The notes under the pieces were generated by a model. That model saw nothing but the letters and a program-made list of their open reading frames with translations, had not been told where the DNA came from and made no database searches. Of a stretch of DNA of 41,464 bases, positions 25,473 to 33,838 are shown in pieces; the first letter of the stretch is position 1; the number at the start of each line of letters is the position of its first letter. The stretch is from an uncultured Nostoc sp. (GTDB taxonomy: Bacteria > Cyanobacteriota > Cyanobacteriia > Cyanobacteriales > Nostocaceae): NCBI RefSeq assembly GCF_937863485.1, contig NZ_CALMFY010000045.1, forward strand, positions 1 through 41,464. Direction: 5' to 3'. The position numbers and the translations under genes are program-made.

Positions 25473-25998
25473 ATGCGTATAATCGAGTCTGATTCTCAAG
25501 CTAAACATTTAACTGAATGGCTCAACAGTAGAGTTGACGAAGAAATCTTTCACCTGAATGTGAAATCGCTCTTTGGGACTTTATCCTACGAATATCTGCT
25601 CTATAGTCCCAAAATCTCCCGTTGCAATGATGGACAATTGCGCGATCGCTAATTCTGTTGAACTCTCTGGGACTGAACTCAAGAAGCTGTAAGACAAACA
25701 GGCAAAAACGAAAACCGAACGACATCAGCAGCGCAAGGCCGAATTGTCCCGTTGTTATGAAGTTGAAGTTACACTGGATTTAGTCGAGAGAGATGATAAC
25801 GGCTGCTATCCCCAACTGCGGATGCACTATTATTTGACACTGGGGCGAGAGTTTTTGACGAATCGTGATGCTAAACGGGCAAAACCGCAGTTAGAAGCTG
25901 GGGAGAATTCGATTTGTCAACCAGATTTTAACAAGGGGCAGTTATTACCTGCTGTGTTGTTACTAGAAAATTTAAATCTGTTGCAGTTTCTTAGGTGA
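25473..25998 (+). pseudogene. CyRepA1-family plasmid replication protein, internally deleted
   Basis: ATG 25473 has an excellent GGAGGAA site 6 bp upstream. The N-terminal part reads HLTEWLNSRVDEEIFHLNVK and YEYLLYSPKISRCNDGQLRD, then TAA at about 25650. The text resumes in the same frame with a late part of the protein: ELSGTELKKL, a TAA for Gln, DKQAKTKTERHQQRKAELSR, YEVEVTLDLVERDDNGCYPQ, LRMHYYLTLGREFLTNRDAK, and PDFNKGQLLPAVLLLENLNL, ending at TGA 25998. These are the ends of the large (over 1000 residue) cyanobacterial replication proteins called CyRepA1; the central primase/helicase part has been deleted, as has the C terminus. This identifies the surrounding DNA as an integrated, dead plasmid. 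Confidence 0.8.
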
Positions 25999-26026
25999 GA
26001 ATCTAAGTAGAGAAGTTTCCAAGTAG

Positions 26027-26110
26027 CGGCGATATCGTGGACGTGCTGTGCCAATTGGATGGCGTGTGATTAAGCATAAAAGCAGCAATATTTCATTTGC
26101 TGGCAAATAT
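26027..26110 (+). mobile_element. IS4-like transposase scrap
   Basis: A short frame reads RRYRGRAVPIGWRVIKHKSS, resembling the strand-and-loop region (RAVP..W.V..H.SS) of some IS4-family transposases in cyanobacteria. Only about 28 codons remain. Confidence 0.4.
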
Positions 26111-26389
26111 CGCCCTCCACGGGATGGAAGAACGGATAAAGCAATTTGCACAGACTATCCTACAAAATTAGTACGGGAAAAAAGAAACCCGGAAGGTCTA
26201 AGTACAGCTTTGCATAAATTCGTAGCAAATTGACAAGGGAAAATTTTTGAGTGGATGTCAAAGATATCTAATCGAGTTCAAGAGTGATAATCATCGGGTG
26301 ATCACATCTCATGTACTGGGTTCCCGACGAGCAGTGGTATCAGTTTATGACCGTAAACTATCGACGGAAGCGGTAGTAGAATGCCATGA
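26111..26389 (+). other. Unrecognised protein-like fragments
   Basis: Frames at 26111-26233 (RPPRDGRTDKAICTDYPTKL) and from 26247 (CQRYLIEFKSDNHRVITSHV) read like pieces of a protein with a frameshift between them, but I cannot identify it. The second frame runs into the 3' end of the minus-strand gene at 26390. Confidence 0.25.
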
Positions 26390-27673
26390 TTATATCTTCT
26401 CTTTAGCTGGCGTTGCGATACCGCGCTTAACTAGACTCGCTTCAAGTTCCTTAATGAATTTTAAGTCGTCCGACAATAGAGGCTGGCTTTCGTTAGAAGA
26501 AAAGTCATTACTTACAGAGGGATTTTTTTCAAGGAAAGCAAATGCTTGCCGAAATTGACGCGGATTTGCTAAAATTTGCGAGTCAAAGTGACAGGGAATA
26601 ATCTGCTGAAAATCCCAACTTGCAACTGTATCAGCCCAGTTGAGGACTTGTTTTGGTGCTTGGGGAAGAATGAGGATTTGCAAAATCGGTGCAACAAATG
26701 GTCGCCCTTGACCTTGTAGAGCATCAAATGCTTGCTTCCAGGTTTCTTGCCAGCGAAAAGGAAATAAACCAAAGTAGGTTTTTAGCGATCGCTGTGGTGC
26801 TTTGAAAGCATCACGAAACATCTGTGCGATTGGAGTAACTTCCAGCGCACTAGGACGCAAGTAAAGCGCAAACAATGAAATGCGTTGCCATCCCTTGCGA
26901 CGGTTGTCTTCATTGTCTTCGAGCATCTCCAAAGCATTGTCCCTTGCATGAAACAGTAAGGGATAAGGATCTAATTGGAGGATTTCTGGTGGGTCAACTG
27001 GAACAGAAACTATAGAATCAGTTACAAGTAGAGTGCGCGATCGCTTGTGAAACACTGCAACTTCTGCAAAAGAACCTCGTCCCAAATTGATGTCCAAGAT
27101 TGCATAGTCAAACTCATAAGCGAAGGGAGCAAGGCTTGAGTCGAGTGGGAGTTCTTTAGTTCGTTTTTTGGGAAAGCCTAGCCAACTAAGCGGTAGGTTG
27201 AACGGGAAACTCCATTGGTGTGGGGCAACAAAGACTTGTGCTTGAGGAAAATATCTAGAAAAGGGGCCAACGAAGACTTTATGCTCTAGACCAGAACTGG
27301 TTGGCAGTATGATGTACTTAACTTCACCGTACTTTGCTACCAACTCATTAACCAAGCGGACACACTCAGTTGTTGGAGCAACGGGTGCATAGACTAGAAG
27401 ACCTCCAGCAGCGAGTTTGACGATAGTCATGCGAATCGGCACGATGGCGTAGAGAATGCCGTGAAGCTGATCGAATGTCCAGATAGTGTTCAAAACTATT
27501 TCCTTGCGAAGTGTCCGCCGCCTACTGTAGGGGTAGAGTGGGACAGCAGGCCAGAATGGCCATGACCAATCTTTTGAATGGCTCAAAGGATACATCCCTT
27601 GCTCTTGTTGTTCTACCTTCGACTTAGATCCAAGTGAGTTCATCGTCGTTCCATTGTCCTGCCTGATAATCAC
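26390..27673 (-). CDS. DUF4336 family protein (metallo-beta-lactamase-like fold)
   Basis: A 427-residue protein of a family common in cyanobacteria and plants. Landmarks: NTIWTFDQLHGILYAIVPIR (about 51-70), VKLAAGGLLVYAPVAPTTEC, VKYIILPTSSGLEHKVFVGP, VAPHQWSFPFNLPLSWLG, FHKRSRTLLVTDSIVSVPVD and the late IIPCHFDSQI. The arrangement of H and D residues resembles a degenerate metallo-hydrolase; no activity is established. Start: GTG 27673 gives 427 residues, and ATG 27643 is an equally good choice since neither has a strong binding site. It is divergent from the type II NADH dehydrogenase at 27802, so both may share the 128-bp promoter region. Confidence 0.85.
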   Translation of the reverse strand: MIIRQDNGTTMNSLGSKSKVEQQEQGMYPLSHSKDWSWPFWPAVPLYPYSRRRTLRKEIVLNTIWTFDQLHGILYAIVPIRMTIVKLAAGGLLVYAPVAPTTECVRLVNELVAKYGEVKYIILPTSSGLEHKVFVGPFSRYFPQAQVFVAPHQWSFPFNLPLSWLGFPKKRTKELPLDSSLAPFAYEFDYAILDINLGRGSFAEVAVFHKRSRTLLVTDSIVSVPVDPPEILQLDPYPLLFHARDNALEMLEDNEDNRRKGWQRISLFALYLRPSALEVTPIAQMFRDAFKAPQRSLKTYFGLFPFRWQETWKQAFDALQGQGRPFVAPILQILILPQAPKQVLNWADTVASWDFQQIIPCHFDSQILANPRQFRQAFAFLEKNPSVSNDFSSNESQPLLSDDLKFIKELEASLVKRGIATPAKEKI

Positions 27674-27758
27674 TTAATTACTAACTTTGACTACTTTCAT
27701 TATTTTTTCAATTGTTCTAAATAAACGGCAACCTGCATAATAATTCTGTTATATCTTT

Positions 27759-27784
27759 GTTAAGAATAGTTACAACTTCTTAAC
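27759..27784. promoter_or_regulatory. Perfect inverted repeat before the NADH dehydrogenase start
   Basis: GTTAAGAA, 10-base spacer, TTCTTAAC, ending 17 bp before ATG 27802 and overlapping neither the AAGGA binding site nor the coding region. The position in a divergent intergenic region suggests an operator; an mRNA hairpin shielding the start is the alternative. Confidence 0.5.
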
Positions 27785-27801
27785 ACAAGGAAATATTTTT
27801 T

Positions 27802-29148
27802 ATGGTAGTCTCACTTGAGAAGAATGTACCACATCAGGTAGTTATCGTTGGTGGTGGCTTTGGTGGACTGTATGCAGCAAAGGGTCTGAATACAGCGAAT
27901 GTAAATGTTACTCTCATTGATAAACGTAACTTTCACCTATTTCAGCCGCTTTTATATCAAGTTGCCACAGGTACGCTATCACCTTCTGATATTTCTGCAC
28001 CATTGCGATCTGTATTTAAGAAAAGTAAGAATACAAAGGTGTTGTTGGGAGAAGTAAATAATATTGATCCAAAAGCGCAACAAGTTTTTTTGGGTGATGA
28101 AGTAGTACCTTATGATACATTAATTGTCGCAACAGGTGCTAACCATTCCTATTTTGGTAAGGAAAACTGGGAAAAAGTTGCTCCTGGTTTGAAAAGTGTG
28201 GAAGATGCGATAGAAATGCGTCGCCGGATATTTGGCGCATTTGAAGCAGCAGAAAAAGAAACTAATCCAGAAATTCGCCGTGCTTTCTTGACTTTTGTAA
28301 TTGTGGGGGGTGGCCCGACTGGTGTAGAATTAGCAGGTGCGATCGCCGAGTTGGCACACAAAACTCTCAAAGAAGATTTCCGCAGCATCAACACTTCAGA
28401 AACGAAAATTTTACTATTACAAGGGGGCCCTCGCATCCTCCCACACATTGCGCCAGAGTTATCGAAATCAGCAGCAGTAGCTTTGCAAAAGTTGGGTGTC
28501 GAACTCCACACTCACACCAGGGTGACAAATATTGAAGGTGATATCGTTACTTTCAAGAAAGGCAATGAATTTACAGAAATTACCTCAAAAACTATATTGT
28601 GGGCAGCAGGTGTCCAAGGTTCCCCAATGGGGAAAGTCTTAGCAGAAAGTACAGGTGTAGAGTGCGATTACTCTGGGCGTGTAATTGTAGAACCTGACTT
28701 GTCTATCGAGGGTTATGACAACATTTTCGTAATTGGAGATTTAGCTAACTTCACCCACCAAGATAGTAAAGTCTTACCTGGTGTTGCACCTGTAGCTAAA
28801 CAACAGGGAGAGTATGTAGGTAAACTAATTCAACGACGGCTTAAAGGTCATACTTTGCCACAATTTCATTACAACGATGTGGGTAGTTTGGCGATGATTG
28901 GGCAAAATTTAGCTGTTGTAGATTTAGGCTTCATCAAACTCACAGGTTTCCTTGCTTGGGCATTTTGGCTACTAGTTCACATCTACTTTTTAATCGAGTT
29001 TGACACTAAATTACTAGTAGTATTTCAGTGGGCGTGGAATTACATCACTCGTAATCGTCGCTCTAGATTGATTACAGGTCGAGAACCTATTGTAGAAGCA
29101 AAAACTGTTAACAATAGCGTGCAACAGCCTTCTGTGACACCTCTGTAA
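27802..29148 (+). CDS. ndh: Type II NAD(P)H dehydrogenase (NDH-2)
   Basis: A 448-residue FAD enzyme that passes electrons from NAD(P)H to plastoquinone without pumping protons, attached to the membrane face. Domains: FAD-binding VVIVGGGFGGLYAAKGL (about 13-29), the quinone-site region NFHLFQPLLYQVATGTLSP, NAD-binding FVIVGGGPTGVELAGAIAEL (about 166-185), the second FAD motif DNIFVIGDLA (near 309-318) and KQQGEYVGKLI. The C-terminal stretch GFLAWAFWLLVHIYFLIEF is a probable membrane-association segment. Length and motifs are normal for the family. RBS AAGGA lies 11 bp from the ATG, and a perfect inverted repeat lies just upstream. Transcribed divergently from the DUF4336 gene. Confidence 0.93.
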   Translation: MVVSLEKNVPHQVVIVGGGFGGLYAAKGLNTANVNVTLIDKRNFHLFQPLLYQVATGTLSPSDISAPLRSVFKKSKNTKVLLGEVNNIDPKAQQVFLGDEVVPYDTLIVATGANHSYFGKENWEKVAPGLKSVEDAIEMRRRIFGAFEAAEKETNPEIRRAFLTFVIVGGGPTGVELAGAIAELAHKTLKEDFRSINTSETKILLLQGGPRILPHIAPELSKSAAVALQKLGVELHTHTRVTNIEGDIVTFKKGNEFTEITSKTILWAAGVQGSPMGKVLAESTGVECDYSGRVIVEPDLSIEGYDNIFVIGDLANFTHQDSKVLPGVAPVAKQQGEYVGKLIQRRLKGHTLPQFHYNDVGSLAMIGQNLAVVDLGFIKLTGFLAWAFWLLVHIYFLIEFDTKLLVVFQWAWNYITRNRRSRLITGREPIVEAKTVNNSVQQPSVTPL

Positions 29149-29509
29149 CTTCAGTTATCACAGCATTAGTCAACGATGGTACAAGGGGTTATTAGAGTAA
29201 TGAATACCGTGTTGATGAGAAATCTTGGGCGAAGATTAGCTGTTCCAAGAAAAAGTCCATCCCAATGTATTTACTGAGTCGAGTTCAGGAGATGGAGTCA
29301 GAGAAAACGGCAGTTAAGAAGATATTACAGGTGTTGAGAGTGTTGAAATCATAATTTTGATGCTTTGCTGACACCGGACTACATCAGTCCTCACCAGCTA
29401 TGGCAAGGTTAGGTTAGTCAATGAGACAGGAGACGTACCATTTATACTTCTTGAATTCTTTTTGCTCAAATAACACTAACTTTACCAGTTTCCGTATACT
29501 GTCAGCGCA
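29149..29509. other. Intergenic stretch, probably decayed sequence
   Basis: Short frames such as YLLSRVQEMESEKTAVKK (about 29268-29325) look protein-like but end quickly. No gene and no terminator can be supported. Confidence 0.35.
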
Positions 29510-29613
29510 GTGAATAACTTTAGCTGCATCGTAAAAATCTGGAATGGCGAATGCACTGTTGGGTTGCAGTTCCTAAAGTCTCACAATTACTTAACCCAAG
29601 TTGCGGGTTGTCA
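29510..29613 (+). pseudogene. Fragment of the 23364-24302-type plasmid protein
   Basis: The frame reads VNNFSCIVKIWNGECTVGLQ then FLKSHNYL, matching the C-terminal segment of the 312-residue protein (VNEFSCTVKAWDGELTVGLK, HLKSYEYL). Only this part remains, on the opposite strand and 5 kb away. After about 29613 the similarity stops. Confidence 0.7.
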
Positions 29614-30361
29614 AATTCTAGGTTTTTTACATCCGTCGATTCATGTGATCGCGCACCACAAGTTGGGGTTGCGTGTAGCACAACCCCAACTTCGACTACC
29701 TGATTGAAATTATTATCGATTAAATTCATTTTTACTGGAGTTTAGACTAGTCAGGAGTGCAAAACTCCAAACCTTTATGTTAACAGCTATAGAGCAAATA
29801 TAAGCGCACCCATCCAAAACTTAACCTCTTAATTTCTAGTACGTTTGAACTAAATATCTCTTCAGGGCAATCAAGGATGCGATGGCGCAGCCCGCCGCAG
29901 ACATCGCCTTCATAGGGCCTTGTCGGCGTTTACTTTTATAAAATAAAATCGCGATCGCGATTTTATCTTTTTCGAGTCTCTGAGGATCAAAAAGATGAAT
30001 AAATCTTAAGAAAAGATAAATTTTTATCAATTATTTTTGAGTAAACTTTAATAGCTAATTGTTCTGATCGGTTGATCACACCTTAGCAAATACAAAGTAC
30101 AGCCAATCATTACCCATAGATTTAAATACCACTGGCTCATCTTGCTGTCTTGCCTCCAGCGATGCTTAAACAAAAATATTGAGCGCAGTCTCCATATTAA
30201 AAATACTTTAAACATCAAAAATATTACAGCAGATGATTCAGCAATTGCAAATAATTATTAAATTTTCTTTACAAGGTGAGTTTTCAAATAGCAGGCTTTT
30301 ACATTGATGGTTGTGATTTCAGCTACCTTTTTGTTTAAGTTAATTAAAGACTATTTTCAAG
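29614..30361. other. Long gene-free tract
   Basis: AT-rich, with a dispersed-repeat piece near 29878-29910 and TCGCGATCGCGA near 29949. I see no gene or transposon end. Confidence 0.5.
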
Positions 30362-30458
30362 GTCAATACCTTTGCCAAAAAAATAGTATGAAGAGAAGAC
30401 TGATGTAATACAGTTATTGTTTTCCATAACTACAACTAAAAGCTACAAGCAGCCCATG
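30362..30458 (+). mobile_element. Second copy of the IS4-like element's leader
   Basis: GTCAATACCTTTGCCAAAA, AGTATGAAGAGA and GCCCATGTTTGACA match the leader and start codon region at 22506-22614 with moderate divergence. After the ATG (30456) the similarity stops, so only the left end survives. Confidence 0.6.
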
Positions 30459-30653
30459 TTTGACAGACAAGCACTGTGGAAAATGTTTGTTATCGCAAAT
30501 AAGTGTTACGACAATGAGGAAATAATTTTTCTCACTAGCTGCATAATATAGATTTGCTCATACCCATAGATATATAGAACTAAAGTTTCACATCATCAAG
30601 ATAAACAATATATGTCAACGGAATTATCTACTTGTTACAACCAACAATGGTCT

Positions 30654-30805
30654 GTGAATGTCTCCTGTCTAAAATTGGTTAGGTTTCACAGACCTTGACT
30701 GTATAGTCATTTCATAATTCAATCAACATTAGTTAAGCGGTACAACAACTGGGAGGAGTGATTATGTATAAATACAGATTATCACAAAAAGGGTGTGGAA
30801 ATTAA
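30654..30805 (+). promoter_or_regulatory. Duplicated leader, copy A, with a 13-codon ORF
   Basis: From 30654 to ATG 30764 the sequence is a close copy (by eye about 85 percent) of 31358-31470. Conserved parts include ATTGGTTAGGTTT, TGACTGTATAGTC and TTCAATCAACATTAGTTA. GGGAGGAG lies 6 bp before an ATG starting MYKYRLSQKGCGN and a TAA ending at 30805. It precedes the DUF4278 gene by 224 bp. Confidence 0.6.
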
Positions 30806-31028
30806 TTGTTGTAACCCTCCTACAGTCTATTTTACCCAAGGAGAGACGATATTAGCTTAGGGGTAAATTTTCTGACAACTCATTTAGGAGTGCTAGAAGT
30901 AATTTCAAACTAAATTTTAAGTGCATCTCAAAAGTGCATAAATTAATTTGGAATGCACCCATATAAAAGAAAGCGAAGCATTTCATTACCTAAGCAACCA
31001 TATCTTAAGCACAATTAACGAGGCAAAT

Positions 31029-31289
31029 ATGAAACTTTACTATCGCGGTCTTAGCTACGAATTAGACTCATCACAGCTTGAAAGTAGGAAAACACAAAAA
31101 CCATTTCAGCCAGTTCGTCGGACTGGTTCAGTTTATAATCTGATTTACCGTGGAGTTAATTATCATATTGATCCTAACTCCCAATCAAAAGAAGTTATGA
31201 CTCCATCAGTAACTAATAAATTGATTTATAGAGAAGTTGTCTATACTGTAAATGGTTCTTTTGCCGCAGAAAATAGGAATTTCGGATAG
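31029..31289 (+). CDS. DUF4278 small protein
   Basis: An 86-residue cyanobacterial protein with three copies of the family's short signature: KLYYRGLSYELD (2-13), NLIYRGVNYHIDP (about 37-49) and KLIYREVVYTV (about 64-74). Function is unknown; members have been reported as stress- or salt-responsive transcripts. I start at ATG 31029 (MKLYYRG), the family's usual N terminus, with ACGAGG 7 bp upstream, rather than the longer frame from 30948. It lies between the two copies of the duplicated leader, and may be transcribed from copy A. Confidence 0.8.
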   Translation: MKLYYRGLSYELDSSQLESRKTQKPFQPVRRTGSVYNLIYRGVNYHIDPNSQSKEVMTPSVTNKLIYREVVYTVNGSFAAENRNFG

Positions 31290-31357
31290 CGATGTCTGAC
31301 AACAACCCGCTTTGTGTCCATGCATCCTCTAAAAAGAAAACAGGAAAAGTCAGATTT

Positions 31358-31527
31358 GTGAATGCTTCACATCTAAAAATTGGTTAGGTTTTACAGATCC
31401 TGACTGTATAGTCGTTTCAAATTCAATCAACATTAGTTAGGCAGTACAAGAACTGGGAGTAGCAATTATGTCTAAAAAGAGAGCGTTAACATACTACCCA
31501 ATCCATGAATTCCTTGCAGAACCCTGA
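31358..31527 (+). promoter_or_regulatory. Duplicated leader, copy B, with a 19-codon ORF
   Basis: This is the counterpart of 30654-30805. The conserved block ends at ATG 31468, which starts MSKKRALTYYPIHEFLAEP and a TGA at 31525-31527. The response regulator ATG follows 23 bp later. GACTGTATAGTC, a 4-bp-arm palindrome, is kept in both copies. Confidence 0.6.
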
Positions 31528-31550
31528 AGTCCTTGTAGGAGAGTTTTAAC

Positions 31551-32228
31551 ATGACTATGGATCAATTACTTCCAGTACTTCTTGTAGATGAGGATCAAGA
31601 CTTTCGCCAAGAATTACATATTCTCCTTAATTTTTATAGTAACAATGGGCAATTACCCCTAGAAATTGTGGCTGAAGCTGCATCTGTCGAGCAAGCTGTA
31701 AATTTTGTTACTCAAAAACAACCCGCCCTGATTCTTCTTGATTTAGGATTAATTTTGGATAATGGAATTGCAACTCTCATACGTTTAAAAGAGATAGGTT
31801 TTATTGGCAAAGTTTTAATATTGTCAGATCATCAAGATGATGATGCCATTTTTCGAGCAATGCAGGCAGGAGCCGCAGGTTATATCTTTAAAAATCGTTT
31901 GGTAACTCAATTGTGTGAGGCGATCGCTACTGCACTTAAGTCTGAGATTTATCTGCCTACAGAAGTTGCCAGTGGGTTTTTCCGGCGATTCTGGGCTGAT
32001 TCAGAGGCTTCTGTTTTAACACGTCAAAAGCTTCAGATAACAGAACGGGAACAAGAAATTCTGCATTGGTTATTGCAAGGAGACTCTAATGAAGAAATCG
32101 CCAAACATTTATATATTACAGTAGCAACTGTTAAAGCTCATCTCACAAGCATTTTCAAAAAGTTGCAGGTTACTAGCCGGACTCAAGCTGTTGTCACTGC
32201 TTTCAAGTTTGGTTTAATTCCGGCTTAA
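31551..32228 (+). CDS. NarL/FixJ-family response regulator
   Basis: A 225-residue two-component DNA-binding regulator. The receiver domain (about 8-130) has the acidic pair in LVDEDQD (E14/D15), the phosphoacceptor Asp64 in LILLDLGL and Lys114 in GYIFKNRL. A LuxR-type helix-turn-helix (about 162-222) follows: ITEREQEILHWLLQGDSNEE, IAKHLYITVATVKAHLTSIF. All phosphorylation residues are present. AGGAGA precedes ATG 31551 by 8 bp. No histidine kinase gene is nearby, so its partner is unknown. The duplicated leader copy B directly upstream could be its own regulatory region, and the same leader stands before the DUF4278 gene, so shared control is plausible. Confidence 0.9.
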   Translation: MTMDQLLPVLLVDEDQDFRQELHILLNFYSNNGQLPLEIVAEAASVEQAVNFVTQKQPALILLDLGLILDNGIATLIRLKEIGFIGKVLILSDHQDDDAIFRAMQAGAAGYIFKNRLVTQLCEAIATALKSEIYLPTEVASGFFRRFWADSEASVLTRQKLQITEREQEILHWLLQGDSNEEIAKHLYITVATVKAHLTSIFKKLQVTSRTQAVVTAFKFGLIPA

Positions 32229-32319
32229 TAGCAGGAAAATATTTTTTATAATTGGCGTAGCTTGATCAAGCTTGGTGAAAGATGTCATTAGGTTTAGTAA
32301 ACATGAGGAAAATATCAAA

Positions 32320-32706
32320 ATGAATGCTCTAGAGATTGTCAAAAAGGCTTACATATATTTAGGAGAAAAAGATATTTCCAATTATTTGTCTCTCATGTCC
32401 CCTAATGTTGAATTTTACCAAACTGAAGAACTACCTTGGGGTGGTCAGTATCGTGGTTTTGATCAGATAAAAGTTTTTTTTTCAAAGATTTTTCCGCTGA
32501 TTGATTCTTCAGTCGAAATATCTCACTACATTCAAGCTGGCGCTCAAATAGTTGCGATCGGCAAGACTAGTGGCGTAGCAAAGCTAACTGGAAAAAAGTT
32601 CAGTTGTAATTTGGCTCACATCTGGACAATTAAGGAAGAAAAAATTGGGCGATTAGAGGTTTATATTGATACTGATGTAATGAATGCGGCATTGACATCA
32701 GCCTAA
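32320..32706 (+). CDS. SnoaL-like / NTF2-fold protein
   Basis: A 128-residue single-domain protein of the SnoaL-like (nuclear transport factor 2 fold) superfamily: VKKAYIYLGEKDISNYLSLM, VEFYQTEELPWGGQYRG, VFFSKIFPLIDSSVEI, GKTSGVAKLTGKKFSCNLAH and IWTIKEEKIGRLEVYIDT follow the expected helix-cone-sheet order. Such proteins are small enzymes or ligand binders; no substrate can be proposed. I prefer ATG 32320, with TGAGG upstream, over the longer GTG frame at 32272. It follows the response regulator by 91 bp on the same strand. Confidence 0.8.
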   Translation: MNALEIVKKAYIYLGEKDISNYLSLMSPNVEFYQTEELPWGGQYRGFDQIKVFFSKIFPLIDSSVEISHYIQAGAQIVAIGKTSGVAKLTGKKFSCNLAHIWTIKEEKIGRLEVYIDTDVMNAALTSA

Positions 32707-32879
32707 CAAGTCATTTGAACTAACATCTGAAGGCACAGCTGAACTCAAACATGCTGATCAGGTTCATCAGTGGAAAGAGCGATCGCTATTTCAAGTTTGA
32801 AACTTATATTGTCACGACCAGCGATTCTCTTTCGTCTTAATCTATAAATATTTCACAGATTTTAACAGGAGGTTTACAG

Positions 32880-33818
32880 ATGAAAATTTTTGTTGCAGGC
32901 GCAACAGGAGCGATCGGTCGTCCGCTGATTGCACAATTGCAGGCGCAAGGACACGATGTAGTCGCGTTGACCCGTTCTCCAGAAAGAGCACAAACTTTAG
33001 CTGAACAAGGCGTGGAATCTGCGATCGCAGATGTGTTCGATGCAGATGCTGTCAAAGCTGCCATCAACAGCGTTCAGCCGGAAGTGGTGATTGAACAACT
33101 GACCTCCTTGCCTAAAACTTATACGGGCGAATCGATGGGTGCAGCAGCAGCACTAAACTCTCGCATCCGTCGAGAAGGGGGTGCCAATGTGCTGACGGCA
33201 GCGCAAGCGGCAGGTGTGCGCCGTTACTTAAGGCAATCCATCGCATTCTGGGCGGTTCCCGGTACTGGATTGGCAGACGAAGAAACGCCACTAGCTTTTG
33301 ATGCCTCGCCTGCGGTTGCAGCAGACATTCTCACAGTGACTGAAATTGAGCGTCGCTTATTAGAGAACCCCAATATAGAAGGAATTGCCCTGCGTTATGG
33401 CTTCTTCTACGGGCCAGGCACTTGGTTTGCCCCCGATGGCGACGTTGCTAAACAGGTGCGACAGCAACAGTTCCCGATTGTTGGGAATGGCGAAGGCGTA
33501 TGGTCGTGGTTACATATTGAAGATGCGGCGATCGCCACAGTTGCAGCAGTGGAACAGGGCAATCCTGGCATTTATCTGATTACGGATGATCGCCCTTTAG
33601 AAGTGCGCGTGTGGCTTTCTGCTTATGCCCAATGGCTCAAAGCTCCACCACCTTTGCAGGTATCGGTTGAGGATACTCTGCTTCTTAGTGGTGCAGATGC
33701 TGTTTATTATGGTACTCAGATGCGAGGGGCATCGAATGCTAAGGCAAAACGCGAATTAAATTTTCAGCCTCGACCCTTGGAATGGATGGTTAACACCGCC
33801 GTGGCTCATGCTAGTTAA
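32880..33818 (+). CDS. NAD(P)-binding epimerase/dehydratase-like protein
   Basis: A 312-residue extended short-chain dehydrogenase family protein. The N-terminal MKIFVAGATGAIGRPL contains the GxxGxxG dinucleotide loop (G7, G10, G13); LRYGFFYGPGTWF and WSWLHIEDAAIATVAAVE are typical of the epimerase group. The canonical YxxxK catalytic pair is not evident where expected, so it may be an atypical or NmrA-like member rather than a true sugar epimerase. An AGGAGG lies 7 bp before the ATG. The small membrane protein gene at 33839 starts 20 bp after its stop with its own binding site, so the two form an operon. Confidence 0.85.
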   Translation: MKIFVAGATGAIGRPLIAQLQAQGHDVVALTRSPERAQTLAEQGVESAIADVFDADAVKAAINSVQPEVVIEQLTSLPKTYTGESMGAAAALNSRIRREGGANVLTAAQAAGVRRYLRQSIAFWAVPGTGLADEETPLAFDASPAVAADILTVTEIERRLLENPNIEGIALRYGFFYGPGTWFAPDGDVAKQVRQQQFPIVGNGEGVWSWLHIEDAAIATVAAVEQGNPGIYLITDDRPLEVRVWLSAYAQWLKAPPPLQVSVEDTLLLSGADAVYYGTQMRGASNAKAKRELNFQPRPLEWMVNTAVAHAS

Positions 33819-33838
33819 CAATTTAAGGGAGAAGAAAT

